Shown here: positions 44,458 to 53,145 of the stretch, piece by piece
Numbering within the stretch: the stretch's first letter is position 1
How the letters are laid out: each line of letters begins with the position of its first letter
Assembly (NCBI GenBank): GCA_049663345.1
Contig: JBATDG010000108.1
Coordinates: 1-64,000 of the forward strand
Length of the DNA stretch: 64,000 nucleotides
Direction: 5' to 3'
Source: SZUA-365 sp049663345
GTDB lineage: Bacteria; Bacteroidota; Ignavibacteria; SZUA-365
Notes under the pieces: model-generated
Seen by the model: only the letters and a program-made list of their open reading frames with translations
Databases searched by the model: none
Told to the model about the DNA's origin: nothing
Made by a program: the position numbers and the translations under genes

Positions 44458-46020
44458 TCAGGCCTTGGGCTTCAAGGTAATGACGGGTAGTACGAGTTCC
44501 TCAAGCGACATTCCGCCGTGCTGGAAGCTGTCCCGATAATAGGTGAGATACTTGTTGTAATCCGTCGGATACACGAAGTAATAATCTTCCTTCGCGATAA
44601 TGTAATTCACGGTCATTCCCCGACGGGGGAGCTTGTACTCATCCGGGTTCTTGATGTACAGAGCATGCCGTGCTTCCGCCTTGACGTTTCGTCCGTACTT
44701 GTAGCGCAGGTTCGTCGACGTTTCGCGATCGCCGAGCACCTTGCTGCCGCGCAGGCAGCGGACGCTGCCGTGATCGGTCGTGACGACGATCGTCGCATCC
44801 GGAGTACGTGCGATCTGCCGGAACATGCTCAGGAGGGAAGAATGCGTGAACCAGGTGTTGGTAAGCGAACGGTATGCGGATTCATCCGGCGCGATTTCCT
44901 TGAGGATCGGGTAATCGGAGCGGCTGTGCGCGAGCATATCAACAAAATTCACCACGATAGCGGTGAGGTGGTTTTTCACAAACGCTGAGATATTCCCCAC
45001 CATTTGCTTCCCGTATTCGGGATCGATGATTTTGATATACTTGAGGTCGTTGCGCAGTTTGACCTGTCTCCGCTCGAGCAGTTTCTCGAGGAATTCCTTC
45101 TCGTATTTATTCATCGAATAATCATCGTCGTCCTTGCTCGCCCAGAGATCGGGGAACACGCGTTCGATGTCGCTCGGAAAATAACCGCTGAAGATTGCGT
45201 TGCGGGCATAGGGCGTCGAGGAGGGAAGGATGCCGAGGTAGAAATCCTTCTCGATCGTGTACAGATCGCGCAGATGCCGTTCCATCACCAGCCACTGATC
45301 ATAGCGCATGCAGTCGATTACGAAGAAAAAGACGGGGCCTTTCGATTTGAGATGCGGGAGAAGGAAGCGGTCAACGACATGCGGCGAGAGGGTGACGGAT
45401 TCGTCCTGCACCCAGTCGCGATAATTCTTTTCGACGAATTTGCAGAATTCCTGGTTGCACTCTTTCCGCTGTGCTGTCATTGTCTGCTGCAATCCCAGCT
45501 CGGGATGCTGATCAAGTTCTACTTCCCACTCCACGAGTTTTTTGTAGACATCGGTCCATTCTCCCAGGTCCATCGGACCCAGCAGCTTGACGGAGACTTC
45601 ATTGAACTCACGTATATAATCCTGCGAAGTTTTATTTCCGACGATGCGCTTGCCTTCGAGGAATTTCTTCGCCGCGAGAAAAATCTGGCTGGGATTGACA
45701 GGTTTGGTAAGGTAATCGCTGATCTTGTCGCCGATCGCCTCCTCCATGACGCTTTCTTCTTCGTTCTTGGTCACCATGATGATGGGGAGGTCGGGCTGCA
45801 TTTCCTTGATGGTGCTCAGTGTCTCGAGTCCTCCGATGCCGGGCATGGATTCATCGAGAAACATCAGGTCTACGGTATTTGCCTTTACGAAATCAATGGC
45901 GTCCTCGCCGTTGGTTACCGTGCTGACGGTATACCCTTTCTGTTCGAGCAGCATTATATGCGAGCGGAGATATTCCACTTCATCGTCGACCCAGAGAATG
46001 TGGCCCTTGCTGTCTGACAT
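44458..46020 (-). CDS. porX: PorX-type response regulator/PglZ-domain protein (T9SS regulator)
   Basis: 520 residues. Receiver domain (1-125) with ILWVDDE, Asp56 in LMFLDESMP and Lys in YLTKPVNP; a helical linker with IREFNEVSVKLL (about 140-200); and a PglZ/alkaline-phosphatase-like domain (about 205-520) with FVIDCMRYDQW, PSSTPYARNAIFSG (putative Thr nucleophile) and VVTTDHGS (metal-site Asp/His). This domain order defines PorX, which with PorY controls T9SS gene expression in Porphyromonas and Flavobacterium. The frame extends to 46098, but ATG 46020 is the conserved start. Its presence fits the T9SS cargo around it. Confidence 0.93.
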   Translation of the reverse strand: MSDSKGHILWVDDEVEYLRSHIMLLEQKGYTVSTVTNGEDAIDFVKANTVDLMFLDESMPGIGGLETLSTIKEMQPDLPIIMVTKNEEESVMEEAIGDKISDYLTKPVNPSQIFLAAKKFLEGKRIVGNKTSQDYIREFNEVSVKLLGPMDLGEWTDVYKKLVEWEVELDQHPELGLQQTMTAQRKECNQEFCKFVEKNYRDWVQDESVTLSPHVVDRFLLPHLKSKGPVFFFVIDCMRYDQWLVMERHLRDLYTIEKDFYLGILPSSTPYARNAIFSGYFPSDIERVFPDLWASKDDDDYSMNKYEKEFLEKLLERRQVKLRNDLKYIKIIDPEYGKQMVGNISAFVKNHLTAIVVNFVDMLAHSRSDYPILKEIAPDESAYRSLTNTWFTHSSLLSMFRQIARTPDATIVVTTDHGSVRCLRGSKVLGDRETSTNLRYKYGRNVKAEARHALYIKNPDEYKLPRRGMTVNYIIAKEDYYFVYPTDYNKYLTYYRDSFQHGGMSLEELVLPVITLKPKA

Positions 46021-46192
46021 GTGTGCCGTATTCCAGTTAATGAAAAACTTGATAATTGCCCGAAAAAGAAAATTACGAAAGTGTGTCAGGGGAAACAAGG
46101 TAAGAGCACGGTATCAGGCGATTCCGGTTCTGGCGCGCATGCGGAAAATTTTCCAAAATCAACGCGGTTTTGGCCCCCGCCGTCGTCCGCAG

Positions 46193-46221
46193 TTGCTTCT
46201 ATGGGAGGTTTCAGATAGATT
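46193..46221 (+). promoter_or_regulatory. Promoter for CNNM gene, leaderless arrangement
   Basis: TTGCTT (46193-46198), 17-bp spacer, TAGATT (46216-46221), then TCGCC and the ATG at 46227. Initiation would be at or next to the start codon. A GGGAGG occurs 18-23 bases upstream of the ATG, too far and inside the promoter. Confidence 0.55.
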
Positions 46222-46226
46222 TCGCC

Positions 46227-47279
46227 ATGATTTTGCTTGCCATGCTTTGCCTAGCCATCCTTCTGCTCTCATTTCTCGCTTCCAGCATGGAAGCGGCGCT
46301 GTTCACCGTATCCCATGTTCAGATTGAACAGATGATAGAGGGGCGAAAGGCCGGTGCGCAGCTCATGCGCGCGAACAAGGAAAATATGCAGGAATCGATT
46401 ATCGCTGTGGTGATCATGAACAACCTGGCGAACATCGCCGGTTCTATAATCGTGGGTGCCATGGCTGTCGATGTGTTTTCAGATATCTGGGTCGGAGTGT
46501 TTTCTGCGGCTCTGACGTTCATGATCATTCTCATGGGTGAGGTTGTACCAAAGACCATCGGCGAAAGACACGCTGCGGAGTATGCCCGGCATACGGCCCG
46601 CCTCGTTTTTCTGCTCCGTGTTTTATTCAAACCTGTGATTGTGATGATCAATCTGCTGATAAAGCCGTTCGGCATCACAACCGAAGCGAAGACCAAACTG
46701 GATGAGGATGAGATCAAAGTGCTCGCGCGCTTGAGTCATCGGCACGGAAATATTCTCGAAATCGAAAGCCGGCTCATCCGCCGGGTCTTTCAGCTTGACG
46801 ACATAATGGCGCGCGATATCATGACGCCGCGAACAGTGGTTTTTGCGCTCAACGGAACTCTGAGGCTGGAGGAGGTGGTTGAGGACCTTTACAGCGCATC
46901 CGTCAGCCGCATACCGATTTACGATGATGATCTGGACGATATTATCGGAATTGTCCATATCCGCGACCTCCTCACAGCTCTGGCCCGTGGAAAGGGATAC
47001 AGAACGCTTCGCGATTTTTCGGATGATGTGAGCTTCGTGCCCGACACCGTGAGCGCGAACCGCCTCCTCGAAACCTTTCTGAAGAACCGTGAACACTTTT
47101 CAGTCGTCGTCGATGAGCACGGGGGAATGGCAGGAGTGATCACGCTGGAAGATGTTCTCGAACAGCTTGTCGGAGAAATCGTTGACGAGCATGACCGGGA
47201 TGTAGATCTGAGGGTGAAAGCACGGATACTGCAGGAAGTCCGTGGCCTGAAGGGTGGGTTCCGGGCCTACGAGGAATAG
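46227..47279 (+). CDS. CNNM/CorC-type transporter (hemolysin C family, DUF21 and CBS domains)
   Basis: 350 residues. Membrane domain with four hydrophobic segments (about 2-20, 60-80, 90-108 and 130-155), the DUF21 motif LASSMEAALFTVS, GEVVPKTIGER, then two CBS domains (about 195-320) with DIMTPRTVVFAL, SRIPIYDDDLDDIIGIVHIRDLL and VVVDEHGGMAGVITLEDVLEQLVGEI. It lacks the CorC-HlyC C-terminal domain. Members transport Mg/Co or help in divalent metal balance. The frame upstream (to 46170) is non-conserved. Confidence 0.9.
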   Translation: MILLAMLCLAILLLSFLASSMEAALFTVSHVQIEQMIEGRKAGAQLMRANKENMQESIIAVVIMNNLANIAGSIIVGAMAVDVFSDIWVGVFSAALTFMIILMGEVVPKTIGERHAAEYARHTARLVFLLRVLFKPVIVMINLLIKPFGITTEAKTKLDEDEIKVLARLSHRHGNILEIESRLIRRVFQLDDIMARDIMTPRTVVFALNGTLRLEEVVEDLYSASVSRIPIYDDDLDDIIGIVHIRDLLTALARGKGYRTLRDFSDDVSFVPDTVSANRLLETFLKNREHFSVVVDEHGGMAGVITLEDVLEQLVGEIVDEHDRDVDLRVKARILQEVRGLKGGFRAYEE

Positions 47280-47281
47280 CG

Positions 47282-47313
47282 CAATTCCTAATTCGTAATT
47301 CGTAATTCCTAAT
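47282..47313. repeat. AATTcctAATTcgtAATT repeat
   Basis: AATTCCTAATTCGTAATTCG, followed by TAATTCCTAATT, a set of 8-bp near-repeats of aattcgt/aattcct just after the CNNM stop. Such sequences occur as dispersed spacer repeats. No hairpin with a T-run; probably not a terminator. Confidence 0.6.
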
Positions 47314-47317
47314 TAAC

Positions 47318-48433
47318 TTATTTGGTTTCGAAGCGATACGCGATGCCGCCGCTGAAGATCAGATGCTTCGCGATGCCGGTGCTGGCGAAAATCTGCATAG
47401 GACCCACGTATCCGGTTATACCCAGGGTCAGTTTCACCGCACTGTCTTCGAGAGTCACCGGCACGGTCTGGGGGTCGATGTCGTAGCCGATTTCTTCCTT
47501 GATATTGGCCGGGAGAGTGAACGTGTAGCTACCCTCCGAAGAAAGGCTCTCATATGAGAAGCCTGCATACGGTTCGATCCAGTCGAATCGACGGCTCGCG
47601 TGTATGTTGAAAGCCATCAAATCGGTCACGGCTTCAAGCTTGGCTTTTGTGACTCCAACCTCGTTCGAGATCGTACTGTGTTGAAAAGCAATCTGCACGG
47701 CCGCATCGACCGGCGAGTCCTTTAGCCAGTTGGTGAAAGCGTGCTTGACGGCAAGTCCAAAGAACGAAAACTTCCCGATGTTCTCATCGAACACGACGGG
47801 GGGAACGTAGCGCACGAGCATCTCGGTGCTGTAATAAGAACCGATGGTCAGCTGGGGAACAGCAGCGATCACGGAATTCTGATTGGTGCCGGGAGTGAGC
47901 GCCAGCTGGCTCGGGAGACGGGAGAGGGTGAGGCTGTCGATACCTGGAAAATTCTCTCTTATGTAGTCCTTCGGAATCGTGAAGCCGCTGCCTTCACTGC
48001 CAAACACAGTGGCAGTAGTGACATGGGTCTCAAGTTCACCTGCAGCCACGGCGCCTTGAAGCACGGTCTTGAAATAGTTGAGCTGGACAATGCGTGACCA
48101 TTCTTTTGAAAGAATGGGGTAGGGATTCGGCTGGAGATCCAGTGGAAGGGTTGCGGTAAACGTCCGCTCCGCATCAAGCACAAAAGCGACCATGCTCCGC
48201 ACGGAAATATCGAAGTAGAACTTGTTTTCTTTCGGCACGAAGGCGCGGTTGTAGAAAGCATCGTTGGCGCCAAGGTTGGAGACGATAACCAGTGGACTCA
48301 TAAATCCGGTCGCGTTTGCTGCGAACAGATCCCGCGAATAATCCTCCAGCAGCGCCTTTGTGTCGATGGCAATTTGCGCGGAGGCATTCAGCGAACAGAA
48401 AACGATGAGAAGACCTATGCTCAGCAACCGCAT
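47318..48433 (-). CDS. DUF6588 family outer-membrane-type protein, copy 2
   Basis: 371 residues with a signal peptide (about 1-20, ending NASAQ) and a beta-rich body. It is a paralogue of the next gene: both contain 'FSFFGLAVKHAF' versus 'FSFYGAGLKHEL' strands, an 'A(V)PQLTIGSYYSTEMLVRYVPP' versus 'IPQISFGPIVGTDIILRGLPP' segment, and similar strand order. DUF6588 proteins are uncharacterised and probably outer-membrane barrels. The TTG at 48448 in frame is rejected for the ATG at 48433, with AAAGGA eight bases upstream. Confidence 0.75.
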   Translation of the reverse strand: MRLLSIGLLIVFCSLNASAQIAIDTKALLEDYSRDLFAANATGFMSPLVIVSNLGANDAFYNRAFVPKENKFYFDISVRSMVAFVLDAERTFTATLPLDLQPNPYPILSKEWSRIVQLNYFKTVLQGAVAAGELETHVTTATVFGSEGSGFTIPKDYIRENFPGIDSLTLSRLPSQLALTPGTNQNSVIAAVPQLTIGSYYSTEMLVRYVPPVVFDENIGKFSFFGLAVKHAFTNWLKDSPVDAAVQIAFQHSTISNEVGVTKAKLEAVTDLMAFNIHASRRFDWIEPYAGFSYESLSSEGSYTFTLPANIKEEIGYDIDPQTVPVTLEDSAVKLTLGITGYVGPMQIFASTGIAKHLIFSGGIAYRFETK

Positions 48434-48444
48434 GGAGAATCCTT

Positions 48445-49377
48445 TCAAATGGTAAGTCCAAGTCCGATGGTTAGATTGTCCTGAATTCCAAAGCTGTACT
48501 CGGCGGTGATGTCGAAAAGAGAAAACAGAGAAAGTGCGCTGCCGACTGAGAAGCGAAGATTTCGGCGTGCGAATTGGAGTGAAACCGCTTCGCTCTGCAG
48601 AGTGGCATCGTTGGGCACGTAGGTATAGGACACGTCGATGGTATACGACTCATAGCCCACTCCGCCGAAGAAGGTCAGTCCTCCGAATTCCTTGCTGACC
48701 TGCAGCATTCCTGCGAGACTGCTTCCGTCGACAACGTCCCCGATAGTGAACTTCTGATATCCGGCAACGAGAGCCAGATCGAAGGGCACATCCAGATAAT
48801 GCGTCAATTCGTGTTTGAGTCCTGCGCCATAGAAACTGAACTTCCCGACCTTGTCGTCGAAACTCGACGGCGGGAGACCTCGCAGAATGATATCGGTTCC
48901 GACAATAGGTCCGAAAGATATCTGCGGAATGGCGGTGAGGAAGGAATTCAGACCGGTTCCATCGGGAAAGGATATCGGGGGATTGGCCGGATCAGAGGAC
49001 GTAATCGTCGTTCCGGCAGCTCCGACCACGGTCGCGGTCTGGAATTCACCGGGGTACCCTTGAGACACAAGAACAGATGGGAGTTTGGCGGTGAAGTATC
49101 GGTCCGCTTCAGGGATGTATGTCGAAATAATTTTCGCACCGATCCATACATGAAAGGAAGTGTCTACGTTCGCTGTGTGCGAATAACCGCTGTTGATGGA
49201 GTAACCGACGGCATCCACCCCGGGACGAAGATAATCACGTGCGAGTTCGCGCACACCCAACTGTTCGAGTAGTCCTCCAAGATCCTGCGACTGTGCCCGG
49301 GAGGGGAGCGAGAGGCAAAACAGTATGGCAATAATGCCTGCTGCCGCGAACAGCTGCGTACGGCTTCTCGTTTCCAT
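48445..49377 (-). CDS. DUF6588 family outer-membrane-type protein, copy 1
   Basis: 310 residues: signal peptide (about 1-29, ending PSRAQ), N-terminal helix (LGGLLEQLGVRELARDYLRP), then beta strands ending FGIQDNLTIGLGLTI. Function unknown. Paralogue of copy 2 immediately downstream (11-bp gap). It begins 9 bp after the adk stop, with AGGAT four bases upstream of the ATG. Confidence 0.75.
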   Translation of the reverse strand: METRSRTQLFAAAGIIAILFCLSLPSRAQSQDLGGLLEQLGVRELARDYLRPGVDAVGYSINSGYSHTANVDTSFHVWIGAKIISTYIPEADRYFTAKLPSVLVSQGYPGEFQTATVVGAAGTTITSSDPANPPISFPDGTGLNSFLTAIPQISFGPIVGTDIILRGLPPSSFDDKVGKFSFYGAGLKHELTHYLDVPFDLALVAGYQKFTIGDVVDGSSLAGMLQVSKEFGGLTFFGGVGYESYTIDVSYTYVPNDATLQSEAVSLQFARRNLRFSVGSALSLFSLFDITAEYSFGIQDNLTIGLGLTI

Positions 49378-49386
49378 AATCCTAAC

Positions 49387-49941
49387 CTATGAAGTGCTTT
49401 CTATGGCTTCGACAATTTTTTGAGCGATATCTTCCAATGTTCCGACACCGATAATATTACGCAGAATTCCTCGTCCATTGTAATATTCTGCCAGGGGCTC
49501 TGTCGTGTCGACGTAGATCTGGAGGCGCCGGCGAATAGTTTCGAGCTCGTCGTCCTGTCTTCCACGCGTGCTCAGCCTCTTGAGCAGCTCCTCCACTGGC
49601 ACGATCATGTTCAGCACGACCTGGATGTGCGTACCGCTGGGCATCATCATATCGAGTGCCTCGGCCTGATCCGGAGTGCGTGGAAAACCGTCAAGGAGAA
49701 AACCGTTAGCGCAGTCATCCTGGAGCAGGCGCTCGCGAACCAAAGCATTGGTAATGGTATCGGGGACAAGTTCGCCCGATTCCGAATACCTTCTTGCCTC
49801 GATGCCGAGGGGAGTGTTGTTGCTGTAGTTTTCCCGAAACAGGTCCCCGGTGGAAATGTGCGGGATATTATAGCGCTTCGAAATGAATTGTGCCTGCGTA
49901 CCTTTACCGGCGCCCGGGGGGCCGAAAATCAGAAGCCTCAT
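49387..49941 (-). CDS. adk: Adenylate kinase
   Basis: 184 residues. P-loop GPPGAGKGTQ (residues 7-16), STGDLFREN, GFLLDGFPRTPDQAEAL and LSTRGRQDDELETIRRRLQIY are typical. The lid lacks the four-cysteine zinc motif and is short, as in the 184-residue class. It catalyses ATP plus AMP to two ADP. AGAGGA lies six bases upstream. A promoter is seen 60-90 bp upstream; DUF6588 genes follow directly. Confidence 0.97.
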   Translation of the reverse strand: MRLLIFGPPGAGKGTQAQFISKRYNIPHISTGDLFRENYSNNTPLGIEARRYSESGELVPDTITNALVRERLLQDDCANGFLLDGFPRTPDQAEALDMMMPSGTHIQVVLNMIVPVEELLKRLSTRGRQDDELETIRRRLQIYVDTTEPLAEYYNGRGILRNIIGVGTLEDIAQKIVEAIESTS

Positions 49942-50003
49942 GTTATCCTCTGAACTGATGGATAGGTTCTGCGCGATGAGCGAAAGGGGATTTTAAAGGA
50001 AAG

Positions 50004-50031
50004 AAAGTACGGATTTTCAAGTATGGAACAA
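50004..50031 (-). promoter_or_regulatory. Promoter for adk
   Basis: On the minus strand TTGTTC (50031-50026), 16-bp spacer, TACTTT (50009-50004). Transcription would begin around 49997, a leader of about 56 nt. Confidence 0.5.
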
Positions 50032-50046
50032 ATCGGATGTCGATGA

Positions 50047-51198
50047 TCAGGATTGATCATTGTCCTCAACGACGGGTATCTCGTGTTTTACGGCCAGTTG
50101 TCCGCAGGCTGCATCAATGTCTTTTCCGGAACTGGAACGAAGCATGACCGTCACATCCAGGTCGCGCAGCCGCCGTGCAAAACTCTCGATATTCCCACGC
50201 TTGGGAGAGATGAGTTTGAAAGGCAAACCCTCTGGATACGCTGATTTTATAGGGTGAAACGGGATAATGTTCACCTTGCTTGGCACACGCCGCGTAAGGC
50301 GCGCCAGGCGCTGCAAATCGTCGTCGCTGTCATTGAGACGGTCGAAAAGGATGTATTCCCATGTGATGCGGCGGCGCATGCGCTCATAGTAATACTCGAC
50401 CGCCTGCATGATATCGTCGATCGGATGTTTTTTATTGATGGGCATCAGTCGACGGCGAAGTTCGTCGGTCGTCGCATGCAGGGAAATTGCCAGCTTGATC
50501 TTTCTCTCCTCATCTGCCATGCGGCGAATCCCGTCAACAATACCCGCAGTGGAGATCGTTATGCGGCCGGCACCGATGCCCTCTGTTTTTTCATGTGTGA
50601 GGATGTCCACCGAACGCATCACGTTTTCATAGTTGAGCATCGGTTCGCCCATGCCCATGAAAACCAGGTTCGTGATTCGCTGTTCACTCCGCTGCTGCAC
50701 TGCAAGATACTGCCCGAAGATTTCGCCGGGTGTCAGATTTCGCTTGAGCTTCATCGATGCCGTCGCACAGAATTTGCAATCCAACGGACAACCGACCTGC
50801 GTCGATACACAGATTGTCAGACGCTTCGGTTGTCCTTCATCCTCGCTTTCGGATGGGATGAGCACTGTCTCGATCTCGCGTCCGTCGGAGAGGCGCAGCA
50901 GGAATTTCCTCGTTCCGTCCGAGCTTCTCTGCTCCTGCGAAATCACCGGATGGGTGATCACAAATATTTCATCGAGACTGCTGCGGAGCGCCTTCGGCAG
51001 ATTGCCGCATTGCGAAAATTCACTGACGCCTTGTGCATAGAGCCAGTGGAACAGCTGCTTTCCGCGAAAGCGAGGTAAGCCGGCGTCGAGGCAGGCCTGC
51101 TGCAGTTCGTCTTCGTTGAGGCCGAAAAGATTGGTCCTCGCCTCAGGCGCAGACTTCATTGTTGTTGTTTCATCCATGATTGAATTTAGCGAATTCAT
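50047..51198 (-). CDS. rlmN: 23S rRNA (adenine2503-C2)/tRNA (adenine37-C2)-methyltransferase
   Basis: 383 residues of the radical SAM RlmN/Cfr family. The CxxxCxxC cluster is GCPLDCKFCATA, followed by LKRNLTPGEIFGQ, NLVFMGMGEPMLNYENVM and ITISTAGIVDGIRRM; the second catalytic Cys is in DAACGQLA near the C-terminus. It methylates A2503 of 23S rRNA and A37 of some tRNAs. The N-terminal helical domain (NLFGLNEDELQQACLDAG ... FRGKQLFHWLYAQG) begins around residue 22, so the true start may be downstream (51177 or 51159); no Shine-Dalgarno sequence decides it. Confidence 0.95.
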   Translation of the reverse strand: MNSLNSIMDETTTMKSAPEARTNLFGLNEDELQQACLDAGLPRFRGKQLFHWLYAQGVSEFSQCGNLPKALRSSLDEIFVITHPVISQEQRSSDGTRKFLLRLSDGREIETVLIPSESEDEGQPKRLTICVSTQVGCPLDCKFCATASMKLKRNLTPGEIFGQYLAVQQRSEQRITNLVFMGMGEPMLNYENVMRSVDILTHEKTEGIGAGRITISTAGIVDGIRRMADEERKIKLAISLHATTDELRRRLMPINKKHPIDDIMQAVEYYYERMRRRITWEYILFDRLNDSDDDLQRLARLTRRVPSKVNIIPFHPIKSAYPEGLPFKLISPKRGNIESFARRLRDLDVTVMLRSSSGKDIDAACGQLAVKHEIPVVEDNDQS

Positions 51199-51250
51199 GA
51201 AGACGGCGCACCACGCAGAATGGTAATTCCATGCAGATTGAAAAACCGAC

Positions 51251-51279
51251 TTGTACTCGGCTTGGGACAGTGCTACATT
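51251..51279 (+). promoter_or_regulatory. Promoter for DUF2279 gene
   Basis: TTGTAC (51251-51256), 17-bp spacer, TACATT (51274-51279). Initiation near 51286, about 20 nt before the TTG start. Confidence 0.55.
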
Positions 51280-51305
51280 ACATAATTAGGCCTGAATAGG
51301 CATTC

Positions 51306-52352
51306 TTGAACCCAAATATTCACACTGTGCGCAATATCTCCTTTTCATTCCTCCTCATTTTACTGTTCCCAATATTTGGTTTGCTCAACGCACAGGATAT
51401 GCTTCCTGCTGTTGCCGCGGATAGCCTGCAAATATCACCTGCAGATTCTTTAGCGGGAGTAGAGAATAACGCACTTGCTCAGGATGCGCAGGAAGTAGTG
51501 CTGCCGGCCGACAGCGCTGTAGTACCGGTACCGTTTGAGGGATATGATCCCGAAGTTTCGCATTGGCAGTGGGATAGAGCGCTAATCGTTGGGGGGGTGC
51601 TTGGAACAGCAATAACTGGCATCCACATGTACCAGATGAATGCATGGTGGAAGGATCAGCGAACCAGTTTCCATTTTCTGAACGATACCGAGTACGCGCT
51701 CAACGTGGATAAGGCCGGTCACTTTTTCGGCGGTGCAGTCGGTGCTTTTCTCGGAAAGAAGTCCCTCGAGTGGTCAGGCGCCTCGAAGTCCACTGCGCTC
51801 TGGGGTGGATTCGCCATGGGCGCCTTGTTTGAGCTGTATGTCGAGTTCGAAGATGGGTTTGCACGTGACTGGGGCTTCAGCCCGGGCGATGCTGCAGGAG
51901 ATATTCTCGGCGCTGCCTGGCCGCTCGCACAAAATTATATCCCGGGTCTTGATCAGGTCCACCCGAAGTTTTCCTACTTCCCCTCGCAGGCCTTTCGCGA
52001 TGGCAACCATGCGGGGAACATGATTGACGATTACGATGGACAGACGACATGGATGGGTGTGCATGTTTACGGATTGCTGCCACGGGCTTGGAAGCCGTAT
52101 TGGCCCGAGTGGCTAGGCATCGCGGTTGGTGTTTCCGTTCGCAACATGCCGATTACGGTTGATGGACAGTACATCGATCTCAAGCCACGCGAGCGAAACA
52201 TTCTCATCGCTCTTGACTACGACATGACCAAGATCATTCCCGGCGACCATTGGCTTCTCGTAGCCCTGAAGGAAGGTCTCAACTTTATTCATTTTCCATC
52301 GCCTGCGATTCGGATCTCCCCGAACTTTATTTCTTACGGGCTCTATTTCTGA
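51306..52352 (+). CDS. DUF2279 family membrane protein
   Basis: 348 residues from a TTG start. Signal peptide or anchor at about 12-28 (FSFLLILLFPIFGLLNAQ), then a short acidic segment, a hydrophobic helix (about 93-110) and the conserved DUF2279 core (HFLNDTEYALNVDKAGHFFGGAVGAFLG ... ELYVEFEDGFARDWGFSPGDAAGDILGA), in which two helices carry Asp/His/Glu residues resembling the YfiM family. Function unknown. No ATG lies near the expected start; GTG at 51327 is an alternative. It is followed 15 bp later by GT2. Confidence 0.75.
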   Translation: MNPNIHTVRNISFSFLLILLFPIFGLLNAQDMLPAVAADSLQISPADSLAGVENNALAQDAQEVVLPADSAVVPVPFEGYDPEVSHWQWDRALIVGGVLGTAITGIHMYQMNAWWKDQRTSFHFLNDTEYALNVDKAGHFFGGAVGAFLGKKSLEWSGASKSTALWGGFAMGALFELYVEFEDGFARDWGFSPGDAAGDILGAAWPLAQNYIPGLDQVHPKFSYFPSQAFRDGNHAGNMIDDYDGQTTWMGVHVYGLLPRAWKPYWPEWLGIAVGVSVRNMPITVDGQYIDLKPRERNILIALDYDMTKIIPGDHWLLVALKEGLNFIHFPSPAIRISPNFISYGLYF

Positions 52353-52367
52353 AATGGAAAAACAGTC

Positions 52368-53090
52368 TTGATCAGCATCATCATTCCTGCCTATAACGAA
52401 GAAAAACTGCTGCCGCAGATACTCGCGCAGTTCCCGCCTGCATTGCTTGCCGGCATTGGGGCAGAAGTCGTTGTGAGCGACGGAGGAAGCACTGACGGGA
52501 CGGTTGCGATTGCCGGCGAATACGAAGCTGTGGTGGTCACTCATTCAGAGGAACGCAGGCAGACAATAGCAGAGGGGAGAAACCGTGGAGCAGAAGTGGC
52601 ACGCGGCGACATTCTCGTTTTCATCAACGCAGATGTTCGCATCAGCGATGCAGTACGCTTTCTCGAGGAGGCCCGGCGGATAATCGGCATCGCCGGGGTT
52701 TCGGGAGCGACCAGCCTGGTACATGTGTTTCCTGAGGAGGAGACTCTGGCGGACCGCCTGTTCCATGTCTGGCACAACTCCTACGTCCGCTTCCTCAATT
52801 TGATTGGCGAAGGAATGGGCAGGGGAGAATGTCAGGTCGTTACCGCGGAGATGTTCCGGAAAATTGGCGGCTATAATCCGTCGATGGTGGCAGGGGAGGA
52901 TTACGATCTGTTCCGACGAGTACGGAAACATGGACGCATTCTCATGATGCAGGGCGTCACTGTGTTCGAGTCTCCGCGCCGATTCAGAAAGTACGGCTAC
53001 ATCCATATTCTCTGGGGTTGGTCGCGCAATGCACTGGCCGTTATCTTCCGAAATAAATCCTCAAGCGAAGAATGGGAAGCAGTCCGATGA
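52368..53090 (+). CDS. Family 2 glycosyltransferase
   Basis: 240 residues with SIIIPAYNEE at the N-terminus, DGGSTDGT (nucleotide-sugar site), VFINADVRISDAV (DXD-like, with N-A-D), GECQVVTAEMFRKIGGY and GEDYDLFRRVRKHG (ED motif). There is no membrane segment except perhaps a hydrophobic C-terminal patch (YIHILWGWSRNALAVIF). The start is TTG; the only upstream ATG is out of frame. Probable role is transfer of a sugar to a lipid or glycan; acceptor unknown. Confidence 0.85.
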   Translation: MISIIIPAYNEEKLLPQILAQFPPALLAGIGAEVVVSDGGSTDGTVAIAGEYEAVVVTHSEERRQTIAEGRNRGAEVARGDILVFINADVRISDAVRFLEEARRIIGIAGVSGATSLVHVFPEEETLADRLFHVWHNSYVRFLNLIGEGMGRGECQVVTAEMFRKIGGYNPSMVAGEDYDLFRRVRKHGRILMMQGVTVFESPRRFRKYGYIHILWGWSRNALAVIFRNKSSSEEWEAVR

Positions 53091-53145
53091 TTTTACTATC
53101 TTCTTTCAACTACCATATCCACGTATACATTCTCAAGGTCTTGGC

